Positions 1 through 6,352 of a stretch of 10,920 nucleotides of DNA are shown here, piece after piece; the first letter of the stretch is position 1; every line of letters starts with the position of its first letter. Source of the stretch: Syntrophomonadaceae bacterium (GTDB taxonomy: Bacteria > Bacillota > Dethiobacteria > DTU022); NCBI GenBank assembly GCA_003558195.1, contig PWMM01000120.1, positions 1 through 10,920 of the forward strand, given 5' to 3'. Both the position numbers and the translations under genes were made by a program. The notes below the pieces were generated by a model. That model saw only the letters and a program-made list of their open reading frames with translations. It searched no databases and was not told where the DNA came from.

Positions 1-292
1 ACAGGCTGCTAAAGCGAACAACCTGGCCCAATCGATTATTGATCATGCCGCTGCAACAACAGGCCTGGGTTTAGCAAACCTGGTTACCCTGTTTAACCCA
101 ACCTGCCTGGTAATAGGCGGTGGAGTAGCTGCTAACAGAATAGATTATTTCAAAAAAATTACTGAAGTTATCAGAAAGCAGTCTATAAAACCGGCAATAG
201 AGATAACATCACTGACAATTACCATCGCCGCGCTTGAGCCGGAAGCAGGGATATGGGGTATGTACAGCTTATTAACAGGGCAGGCGAAATAA
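1..292 (+). CDS. ROK-family sugar kinase, probably glucokinase (C-terminal part only)
   Basis: The 5' end lies outside the window; reading codons from base 2 gives 96 residues ending in TAA at 290-292. The visible part carries the typical C-terminal ROK segment: a helix ending GLGLANLVTLFNP, followed by the glycine-rich LVIGGGVA strand-turn, and a final EAGIWGMYSL helix that matches the 'G..GAA.L' end of ROK kinases. In this family that end packs against the sugar and ATP sites. Glucokinases of this type phosphorylate glucose with ATP in the cytosol. The ROK zinc-binding cysteines and the phosphate-binding loop would lie upstream and cannot be checked, so the substrate is inferred; a fructokinase, an N-acylmannosamine kinase or a ROK repressor is not excluded. 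The next gene begins one base after the stop, so the two are probably co-transcribed. Confidence 0.8.
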   Translation, partial: QAAKANNLAQSIIDHAAATTGLGLANLVTLFNPTCLVIGGGVAANRIDYFKKITEVIRKQSIKPAIEITSLTITIAALEPEAGIWGMYSLLTGQAK

Positions 293-293
293 C

Positions 294-1034
294 TTGGAGT
301 TCATGGAATTTCTAGAACCACTATATCAAAGCCTTGAACAGTTAATCAGAAGATACGGTGCACTGGGTATCGGTGTGGCCATGTTTGCCGAAAGTGCCGG
401 TGTTCCCTTTGCTTCCTCAATTGTGTTTTTAACTGCTGGAACTTTAATTTTACGGGGTTCATGTACTTTCTGGTCCATTTTTATTAGCTCTACGCTTGGT
501 ATTACCCTGGGTAGTATACTTAGCTACTGTTTAGGCTTAATTGGTAGCATGGTCGGGCATGCGGTGAAATTGCACTTTAATCATGATGATGATTCAGGAA
601 ATAATGGTGTCGATGATCATAAGTTTTGTAAAGGGCCTTCAAAGCTTATAAGATTGTGGCATAAATATGGTAACTTTTCGATATTTATGGGTCAGCTATG
701 GGGTTTTAGCCGGACTTTTATCTCCTTTCCAGCCGGGGCCATGCACATGAACTTTTATCTTTTTTTGATCTATACTTTCCTTGGCGGAGCCCTGTTTAGC
801 ATACTGACCATTAGTGTAAGCATCATATTAACCGGGACAATGAGTTTGGTCCTAAGAACTATAAAAACCATGTTCGATTTTTCTCCCTGGTTACTACTGG
901 TCCCCCTGGTATTAATAGTAGCCAGTATTTATTATTACCGGTATCGGGGCTGGCATATCAATTATGACTTTTTTAATATATACTGGAGCAGGTTTAAGAA
1001 TGTCTTAAAGGGAATTATTTTCAAAAACCAGTAA
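294..1034 (+). CDS. DedA-family (SNARE-associated / VTT domain) membrane protein, divergent
   Basis: This is a 246-residue integral membrane protein of the DedA superfamily, whose members act in the cytoplasmic membrane in lipid (undecaprenyl-phosphate or phospholipid) translocation and membrane-potential maintenance. Visible signatures are the early FAESAGVPF segment (about 31-39) followed by an AG at the end of a hydrophobic stretch, and SRTFISFPAGAM (139-150), which matches the family R-T-x-x-S-x-x-A-G block. Hydrophobic segments lie near 23-53, 57-92, 128-182 and 197-215. Two oddities: residue 134 is Q where the family usually has the first arginine of G-R-x-x-P-x-x-R, and residues 97-109 form a His/Asp-rich loop. 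The start is uncertain. TTG at 294 is used here; ATG at 303 is possible, but its GGAG lies only three bases away. The family assignment is fairly firm, the transported substrate unknown. Confidence 0.82.
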   Translation: MEFMEFLEPLYQSLEQLIRRYGALGIGVAMFAESAGVPFASSIVFLTAGTLILRGSCTFWSIFISSTLGITLGSILSYCLGLIGSMVGHAVKLHFNHDDDSGNNGVDDHKFCKGPSKLIRLWHKYGNFSIFMGQLWGFSRTFISFPAGAMHMNFYLFLIYTFLGGALFSILTISVSIILTGTMSLVLRTIKTMFDFSPWLLLVPLVLIVASIYYYRYRGWHINYDFFNIYWSRFKNVLKGIIFKNQ

Positions 1035-1090
1035 AAGTTTTACAGGATTTACTGCTATCAAGCCCATTAAGCTAAAAAGGGGTAACATTA

Positions 1091-1303
1091 ATGAGTAAAG
1101 CAAAATTCAACCTAAAAGTATTCAGTGAAAGATGCAAAGATTGTGGTATTTGCTTTGAGTTCTGCCCGATAAATAACTTAAGCCCCAATGAAGATGGCAA
1201 CCCGGAAATGATCGATCTTGAGGCTTGTACAGGATGTAAGCTCTGTGAGTTCCTCTGTCCGGATTTTGCAATCCAGATAGATAAAAAGAACGGTCAAAAT
1301 TAA
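1091..1303 (+). CDS. 2[4Fe-4S] ferredoxin, KorD-like (2-oxoacid oxidoreductase delta-subunit type)
   Basis: This 70-residue soluble protein has two complete C-x2-C-x2-C-x3-C-P cluster sites: Cys15/18/21/25 and Cys46/49/52/56. Each would hold a [4Fe-4S] cluster, with the fourth cysteine of each set serving the partner cluster as in clostridial ferredoxins. The second site (CTGCKLC then CPDFAIQI) closely resembles the delta subunit of 2-oxoglutarate/2-oxoacid:ferredoxin oxidoreductases. The 18-residue acidic spacer between the sites is also of that type. Normally korA, korB and korC genes follow; here the next gene is a hydrolase, so either the protein is a free electron carrier or its partners are elsewhere. 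ATG at 1091 is preceded by an AAAAAGGGG site about nine bases upstream. An iron-sulfur carrier of this kind fits an anaerobic lifestyle. The ferredoxin fold is secure, the partner is inference. Confidence 0.88.
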   Translation: MSKAKFNLKVFSERCKDCGICFEFCPINNLSPNEDGNPEMIDLEACTGCKLCEFLCPDFAIQIDKKNGQN

Positions 1304-1324
1304 AATTAGGGGAATAATTGAGCT

Positions 1325-2071
1325 TTGGCCTACAAAAACTGGCATAAATTTTCTATAAGAAATCACAACAACCTAAATCTTAAAGCTATGCTTTGCGCAA
1401 TTAACGAGGGCAACCGGTTAATAATCGCTTGCCATGGCTTTACAGGGGCGAAAGAAGGAAGCGGCCGGGCGTTAGAAATGGCTGAATTATTAGCACAATT
1501 AGGCTGCAATACCCTGCTATTTGACTTTTCTGGTTGTGGAGAGAGTGAAGGACAATGGGAAAATATTTCTCTGTCCGGCCAGGTTGCCGATCTTAGCGCT
1601 GTAGTAGATTGGTGCCGCCGCGAAGGCTATAACGATATTGTAATTAACGGTAGAAGTTTTGGAGGGACCACGGCGATATGTTATGCTGCCAGTGATGCTG
1701 AAATAACCGGTATTTGTACCTGGGCAGCAGTGGCCAGACTAAATGATTTATTTGTTAAACGTTCCGGCTATGAAAAGATTCCTGATGGAAACCCGCAAGA
1801 CTTGATAGCTCTCCATGGTGAAGAAGGAAAAATTAAGGTTAAACGCGCTTTTTTTTATGATCTTCAGAAACACGATCCCCTGAAAGATGTAGCCAGGATC
1901 TCCCCTGGTTCCTTGCTTCTAATTCACGGAACCGCTGATCTGGCCGTTCCTATTGATGATGCCCGGCTTCTCTACCGGCATGCCAGAGAACCAAAACTGC
2001 TTGCTCCAATCGAAACCGCCGACCATCGTTTTTCAGATCACATAACAGAGGTCTGGGAAATATTTTTTTAG
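1325..2071 (+). CDS. alpha/beta hydrolase (serine hydrolase, prolyl-oligopeptidase/esterase-like)
   Basis: This 248-residue cytosolic protein has the alpha/beta hydrolase fold. The catalytic triad can be read: nucleophile Ser111 in the elbow G-R-S-F-G (109-113), acid Asp205 in HGTADLAVP, and His234 in ADHRFSD. The oxyanion-hole segment is ACHGFTGAKEGSG (35-47), and FDFSGCGES (67-75) is the usual loop after strand 4. The arrangement resembles small esterases/acyl hydrolases of the dienelactone-hydrolase or S9-like groups with a short lid; the substrate cannot be told. No signal peptide or membrane segment is visible. TTG at 1325 is chosen because an in-frame TGA lies at 1319-1321 and the first beta strand would be lost if ATG 1388 were used. 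The AGGGG at 1308-1312 is 12 bases upstream, a loose spacing. The gene begins 21 bases after the ferredoxin stop, so co-transcription is likely. Confidence 0.85.
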   Translation: MAYKNWHKFSIRNHNNLNLKAMLCAINEGNRLIIACHGFTGAKEGSGRALEMAELLAQLGCNTLLFDFSGCGESEGQWENISLSGQVADLSAVVDWCRREGYNDIVINGRSFGGTTAICYAASDAEITGICTWAAVARLNDLFVKRSGYEKIPDGNPQDLIALHGEEGKIKVKRAFFYDLQKHDPLKDVARISPGSLLLIHGTADLAVPIDDARLLYRHAREPKLLAPIETADHRFSDHITEVWEIFF

Positions 2072-2103
2072 TGGCTTAAAAATATCTAGATAATCCGGGA
2101 ACA

Positions 2104-2128
2104 AGAAGCACCTTTTGGGGATGCTTTT
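2104..2128 (+). terminator. weak candidate terminator after the hydrolase gene
   Basis: About 33 bases after the hydrolase stop there is an imperfect hairpin. A-G-AAGCA-CC (2104-2112) can pair with GG-A-TGCTT-TT (2119-2128), with a six-base loop, one bulged A and one G-U pair. The run of T is short and partly inside the stem, so termination would be inefficient at best. It is listed because it lies where the first transcription unit should end. No stronger candidate was seen in the gap. Confidence 0.28.
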
Positions 2129-2192
2129 CGATCAAACGGATTAAGTTGATCATTCCACCGCTACTTATCCATTTCCATAGTTACTCTGCAAG

Positions 2193-2226
2193 GATTGCCT
2201 GTCTGATGCTCCTGACAACAGGAATC
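2193..2226. repeat. inverted repeat in the gap upstream of miaB
   Basis: GATT-g-CCTGT at 2193-2202 is complementary to ACAGG-AATC at 2218-2226. This gives a nine-pair stem with one bulged G and a 15-base loop. Inside it, TGTC (2200-2203) and GACA (2214-2217) offer an alternative pairing. No T-run follows on the plus strand. It could be an operator, an RNA fold, or chance. It lies about 90 bases upstream of the likely miaB -10 box, farther than most repressor sites. Confidence 0.25.
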
Positions 2227-2315
2227 AATTAAAACCCAGCGGAAACAGTTAAAGATATAAAATTATCAAATTACAGTTATTCAATTTACATCTCTTTTAG
2301 CAGGAGTTTTTTTGA

Positions 2316-2321
2316 TATAAT
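2316..2321 (+). promoter_or_regulatory. candidate -10 box of the miaB-mutS-mutL-miaA-hfq operon
   Basis: A perfect TATAAT sits 24 bases before the miaB start codon, in an AT-rich region rich in T-runs. No good -35 hexamer is found 16-18 bases upstream; a TTTACA at 2285-2290 is 25 bases away, too far for the usual spacing. Transcription from here would start near 2328 and give a leader of under 20 bases that still contains the whole ribosome binding site. The call rests on the -10 match and on position at the head of a tightly packed operon. Confidence 0.42.
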
Positions 2322-2328
2322 GTGGTGC

Positions 2329-2338
2329 AAGGGAGGAG
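2329..2338 (+). promoter_or_regulatory. ribosome binding site of miaB
   Basis: AAGGGAGGAG lies seven bases before the GTG at 2346. This purine run fixes that GTG as the start, since no ATG/GTG/TTG closer to the conserved methylthiotransferase N-terminus has a comparable site. Confidence 0.75.
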
Positions 2339-2345
2339 TAACTAA

Positions 2346-3722
2346 GTGCAGAAAGAAGAGTTAAACCCCATCGATCTTGCTCAACGCTTTGGAGAAGGCC
2401 AATACTACTGGATAAACACTTTTGGGTGCCAAATGAACGAGCATGATTCAGAAGTTATAGCTGCCCAGGTTGAAAGTTTGGGTTACCAGCCCGCATGTGC
2501 GCTTGAGGAAGCAAACCTGGTCATTATCAATACCTGTGCCGTACGTAAAAAGCCCGAGGATAAGGTTTCCTCTATGCTGGGGAAATTAGATCTTTTAAAA
2601 AAGGAGAAAGATGAACTTATTATTGCAGTTGGAGGATGCATGACTCAACAAGAAGATCTGGCATTATATATTAAAAAAAGGTTCAACCAGGTTGATTTGG
2701 TCTTTGGAACCCATGCTTTACCTCGATTACCAGATCTGTTAAAGCAGGCCCGCAGGCAAAAAGAAACTATAGTTGATATAACAGAAGACTATTCTGGAAG
2801 CGAGCCCCTGCCTATAAAACGTGTAACTGCCTATCATGCCTGGTTGCCAATAATCTATGGTTGTAATAATTACTGCTCATACTGCGTGGTACCCTTCGTA
2901 CGTGGCCGTGAACGCAGCCGTAAATTTGATGATATCATTGCAGAAGCTACAGGGCTGGCCCACCAGGGGTACCGGGAAATAACCCTTTTGGGGCAAAATG
3001 TAAATTCATACGGGCATGATTTACCCGGAAAGCCTGATTTTGCCTCCCTGCTTGCTAAACTGAACCAGGTTAATGGCTTAGCAAGAATTCGGTTTATGAC
3101 TGCCCACCCAAAAGATTCAACCCTGGATCTTATTCAAACCGTAGCCCGGGGGGAAAAAATATGTGAGCACTTTCACTTGCCGGTTCAATCAGGGAGTAAC
3201 AAGATTTTAAGTAAAATGAACCGACGTTACAACCGTGAGCAATATTTAGATTTAGTCCATACCATCAAAGACAGAATCCCTGAAGTTTCCATTACCTCAG
3301 ATATTATTGTTGGTTTTCCGGGAGAAGAAGATGATGATTTTACCGCTACCCTTGAACTGGTTAAGCAGGCCCGTTTCGACAGCATTTTTGCCTTTATCTA
3401 TTCTTCTCGCCGGGGAACCAGGGCTGAAAAATTACCGGACAATACCACATACCAGGAAAAAGAGAAAAGGCTGCAAAAATTAAATAAAATTCAACAACAA
3501 ATTAGCCTTTCGGAAAATGAAAAGCTGGTTAATAAAACAATGGAAGTTTTAGTTGAAGGTAACAGTAAAAGTAACCCTGAATTGCAAACCGGACGCCTGC
3601 GGAATAATAAACTGGTTCATTTTCCGGGATCTGACTCGTTAACCGGCAAACTGATAGCAGTCCAGATCAAAGAAGCAAGAACCTGGAATCTTTTTGGAGA
3701 ATCGGAAGGAGAACCTTTTTGA
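2346..3722 (+). CDS. miaB: tRNA-2-methylthio-N6-dimethylallyladenosine synthase MiaB
   Basis: This radical-SAM methylthiotransferase of 458 residues converts i6A37 of UNN-reading tRNAs to ms2i6A37, using the product of MiaA encoded downstream. Its three domains are all visible. The N-terminal UPF0004 domain has auxiliary-cluster cysteines Cys28 (TFGCQMN), Cys64 (NTCAVR) and Cys98 (GGCM). The radical-SAM core has C-x3-C-x2-C at 173/177/180, then VPFVRGRERSR and the HLPVQSGS and DIIVGFPGE blocks. A C-terminal TRAM domain (about 397-451) contributes tRNA binding. The PFVRGRERSR and QSGSNKIL blocks favour MiaB over the related MtaB and RimO. One oddity is that the family motif GTPAA near 357-361 reads G-T-R-A-E. 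The start is GTG with a strong ribosome binding site. The gene overlaps mutS by four bases and heads the operon. Confidence 0.95.
   Translation: MQKEELNPIDLAQRFGEGQYYWINTFGCQMNEHDSEVIAAQVESLGYQPACALEEANLVIINTCAVRKKPEDKVSSMLGKLDLLKKEKDELIIAVGGCMTQQEDLALYIKKRFNQVDLVFGTHALPRLPDLLKQARRQKETIVDITEDYSGSEPLPIKRVTAYHAWLPIIYGCNNYCSYCVVPFVRGRERSRKFDDIIAEATGLAHQGYREITLLGQNVNSYGHDLPGKPDFASLLAKLNQVNGLARIRFMTAHPKDSTLDLIQTVARGEKICEHFHLPVQSGSNKILSKMNRRYNREQYLDLVHTIKDRIPEVSITSDIIVGFPGEEDDDFTATLELVKQARFDSIFAFIYSSRRGTRAEKLPDNTTYQEKEKRLQKLNKIQQQISLSENEKLVNKTMEVLVEGNSKSNPELQTGRLRNNKLVHFPGSDSLTGKLIAVQIKEARTWNLFGESEGEPF
3707..3711 (+). promoter_or_regulatory. ribosome binding site of mutS within the end of miaB
   Basis: AGGAG, inside the longer purine run GGAAGGAGAA, lies seven bases before the TTG at 3719 and within the last miaB codons. 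It decides for the TTG over the in-frame ATGs at 3737 and 3740. Confidence 0.65.
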
Positions 3723-6352
3723 ACCGCAACAGCCCGATGATGGAACAATATAAGGCCATTAAAGAACAGCATCCTGATAAGCTGTTGATGTTCCAGGTGG
3801 GTGATTTTTATGAACTCTTCTTCGAAGACGCTCAAGTAGCTGCCAGGGAAATGGAAATTGCCCTGACTTCCAGGGACGCAGGAAGTGAGAAACCTATTCC
3901 CTTAGCCGGGGTACCGATCCATTCTGCTGAGACTTACCTGAACCGCCTGCTTGGTAAAGGCTATAAGGTGGTGCTTTGTGAACAGGTAGAAGATGCCAGC
4001 CAGGCTAAAGGACTGGTGAAACGAGAAATAACGCGCATTCTCACTCCCGGGACAATCACCGATCCAGAAATGCTTGAAGAAAGCCGTAATAATTACCTGG
4101 TCACCATAATTGATCGTGGTAATGATCATTACGGTCTGGCCGCAGTAGATATCTCAACTGGGGACTTCCAGGTTACAGAGCAAAAAGGGGAAGGTGCCTG
4201 GGAGAATATTTCTGATGAACTATACCGGCTTCAGCCTTCTGAATTACTCTGTTCTTCAAAGGAAAGTGAACAGCGATGCCGTCAACAATTCAGTTATAAA
4301 AAGAGCGGCCTGATAGAACTGCTGACTCACGTTCCCGGCCTTGAAGAAGCCAAAAATCTGATTCAAGACCATTTTGATCAGCAAACCTGGGAAAAGCTTC
4401 AACTGGCTGGTTATCCCCTGGCAGCATCAGCAGGAGCAGCAGCGCTGGTTTATTTGCAGCTACTACAGCAGTTACCGGCTGGTGAAAAACTTTTTCATCG
4501 CCTTAACTTGTATTTTACCAACCGCAGCATGATCATTGATAATGTTACCAGCAGAAACCTGGAGTTGACCCAATCTTTGCGCGAAGGATTGAAAAAAGGC
4601 AGCCTGTTGGGTTTACTTGATCGCTGCATGACCGCAATGGGGCGCCGCTTATTAAGACGCTGGGTGGAACTGCCAATGCTTAAAAGATCGGCTATTGAAA
4701 AAAGGCTTGATGCAGTCGATGAGTTAATAAGAAAACCGTTGCAGAGAAAAGATCTGCGTAATTTATTGCAAGATATATTTGACCTGGAAAGGTTTTGCAG
4801 TCGACTTTCTTACCAGCGTGTTAACGCCCGGGACTTAGTTGCCCTGAAAAAAACCCTGGCCCAAATTGAAACCATAAAGGTTAAATGCAAAGCCCTGCAA
4901 GCTCAATTATTAAATAATATGCACAATAGCAGCCCTGATTTCAAAAATCTCGAGAATTTACTTGATCGGGCCCTGGTTGACGATCCGCCGCTTTCTGTTA
5001 GAGATGCCGGTCTTTTTAAAAAGGGTTACAATGAAGAAGTGGATCAGTTAAAAATCTACGCTGAAGAAAGTAATACCCTGCTACTTGATTTTGAAAATAA
5101 AGAGCGGGAACGTACCGGTATAAAATCGCTACGTATTGGTTTTAACCGCAATTTTGGCTATTACCTGGAGGTTACTAAAACTAATCTTGGCCTGGTTCCT
5201 GAAGAGTACAATCGCAAGCAAACCCTGGTCAATGCAGAACGGTTTACAACCCCTGATTTACAAAGAATTGAAGAGCAGCTAACCGGAGCTCGTGACAGGC
5301 TGGCTCATTGTGAGTATGCCCTCTTTGAAGACCTGCGTAATCATGTTAATACTTATACCAATCAACTTTTAAGCGCTTCTTACCAGTTAGCCCAGCTGGA
5401 TTCTCTACAAAGTCTCTCTGATGTAGCTGAAAAATATGACTATTGCCGCCCTGTATTTTCAAGTAATAAGAAAATGCTGGTTAAACAGGCCAGGCATCCG
5501 GTAGTAGAAAACAAATCATCTGAACGTTTCGTTCCAAACGACATCCAGATGGATCGAAAAACTCATCTTTTAGTAATTACAGGCCCAAACATGGCCGGAA
5601 AAAGTACCTATATTCGCAGTGCTGCTTTACTCGCAGTTATGGCTCAGATGGGTAGCTTTGTCCCTGCTGTTGAAGCTGAAATACCGATCCTGGACCGCAT
5701 CTTTGCCAGGGTTGGAGCCAGTGATGATCTGAGCAGCGGGCAAAGTACTTTTATGATGGAGATGCAGGAAACAGCTGGTATCCTGAAAGACGCTACCGCT
5801 GATAGTCTAATTATATTGGATGAAATTGGCAGGGGAACCAGCACTTATGATGGCATGAGCATCGCTAGAAGTGTTTTAGAATTCATCAGCCGTCAGATTA
5901 AAGCAAAGACATTATTTTCCACCCACTACCACGAGCTTACCAAGCTCGAGGGTGAGTTGCCAGGGGTGAAAAATTATACCATTGCCGTAAAAGAGAAGGG
6001 TAAACAGGTTATTTTCTTAAGACAGCTTATTCCTGGAAAAGCTGATAAAAGTTACGGTATCAATGTGGCACGCCTGGCCGGTGTGCCTTTAGAAGTATTA
6101 ATCCGGGCAGAAAAAATCCTCTATGAGCTAGAACAAGCAGCTTTAACAACTGGAGATCACCAGTTAAGCTTACTGCCCATGGTTTCAGAACCTGTTTCAG
6201 ATTTTAGCCGGGAAATTGAACTTATCGATGAGCTCAAAGAACTTGATGTGAACAGGCTTACTCCGCTGGAAGCGCTCCAAAAGCTATTTGAAATTCAAAA
6301 AGAGCTTCTGGATATTGAGAATGACCACGAGCAAAAGGAGCTTGATCAATAA
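3719..6352 (+). CDS. mutS: DNA mismatch repair ATPase MutS
   Basis: This 877-residue MutS1-type protein binds mismatches and small loops as a dimer and, with ATP, forms a sliding clamp that recruits MutL. The mismatch-reading domain starts the protein, with the F-x-E wedge at Phe30-Tyr31-Glu32 in VGDFYELFFEDA. Connector and lever/clamp domains follow (about 125-560). The ABC-type ATPase shows Walker A GPNMAGKST (622-630), Walker B LIILDE (697-702), the GRGTSTYDG signature and the STHYHE switch (734-739). The tail carries QLSLLP (815-820), a match to the beta-clamp binding pentapeptide, and an NRLTPLEALQKL helix typical of the C-terminal oligomerisation end. Length is normal for the family (about 850-880). 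It starts at TTG, and TTGA overlaps the miaB stop, so the two are translationally coupled. It overlaps mutL by one base. Confidence 0.97.
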   Translation: MNRNSPMMEQYKAIKEQHPDKLLMFQVGDFYELFFEDAQVAAREMEIALTSRDAGSEKPIPLAGVPIHSAETYLNRLLGKGYKVVLCEQVEDASQAKGLVKREITRILTPGTITDPEMLEESRNNYLVTIIDRGNDHYGLAAVDISTGDFQVTEQKGEGAWENISDELYRLQPSELLCSSKESEQRCRQQFSYKKSGLIELLTHVPGLEEAKNLIQDHFDQQTWEKLQLAGYPLAASAGAAALVYLQLLQQLPAGEKLFHRLNLYFTNRSMIIDNVTSRNLELTQSLREGLKKGSLLGLLDRCMTAMGRRLLRRWVELPMLKRSAIEKRLDAVDELIRKPLQRKDLRNLLQDIFDLERFCSRLSYQRVNARDLVALKKTLAQIETIKVKCKALQAQLLNNMHNSSPDFKNLENLLDRALVDDPPLSVRDAGLFKKGYNEEVDQLKIYAEESNTLLLDFENKERERTGIKSLRIGFNRNFGYYLEVTKTNLGLVPEEYNRKQTLVNAERFTTPDLQRIEEQLTGARDRLAHCEYALFEDLRNHVNTYTNQLLSASYQLAQLDSLQSLSDVAEKYDYCRPVFSSNKKMLVKQARHPVVENKSSERFVPNDIQMDRKTHLLVITGPNMAGKSTYIRSAALLAVMAQMGSFVPAVEAEIPILDRIFARVGASDDLSSGQSTFMMEMQETAGILKDATADSLIILDEIGRGTSTYDGMSIARSVLEFISRQIKAKTLFSTHYHELTKLEGELPGVKNYTIAVKEKGKQVIFLRQLIPGKADKSYGINVARLAGVPLEVLIRAEKILYELEQAALTTGDHQLSLLPMVSEPVSDFSREIELIDELKELDVNRLTPLEALQKLFEIQKELLDIENDHEQKELDQ

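Noticed and set aside
1178..1366. Minus-strand open frame of 62 codons across the ferredoxin and hydrolase starts
   Set aside because: It lies opposite a clear ferredoxin with all eight cysteines, has no recognisable domain, and its product looks like antisense translation.
2285..2290. TTTACA as the -35 box of the miaB promoter
   Set aside because: It lies 25 bases from TATAAT, well beyond the 16-18 base spacing of housekeeping promoters.
3737..3742. ATG codons as alternative mutS starts
   Set aside because: They lack a Shine-Dalgarno site at proper distance, whereas TTG 3719 has AGGAG seven bases upstream and a stop-start overlap with miaB.
3617..4129. Two minus-strand open frames over the miaB-mutS junction and the start of mutS
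   Set aside because: Both are fully covered by conserved plus-strand coding sequence and have no protein features of their own.
5644..5844. Minus-strand open frame over the MutS ATPase region
   Set aside because: It is opposite the Walker A to Walker B segment, whose conservation fully explains the sequence.
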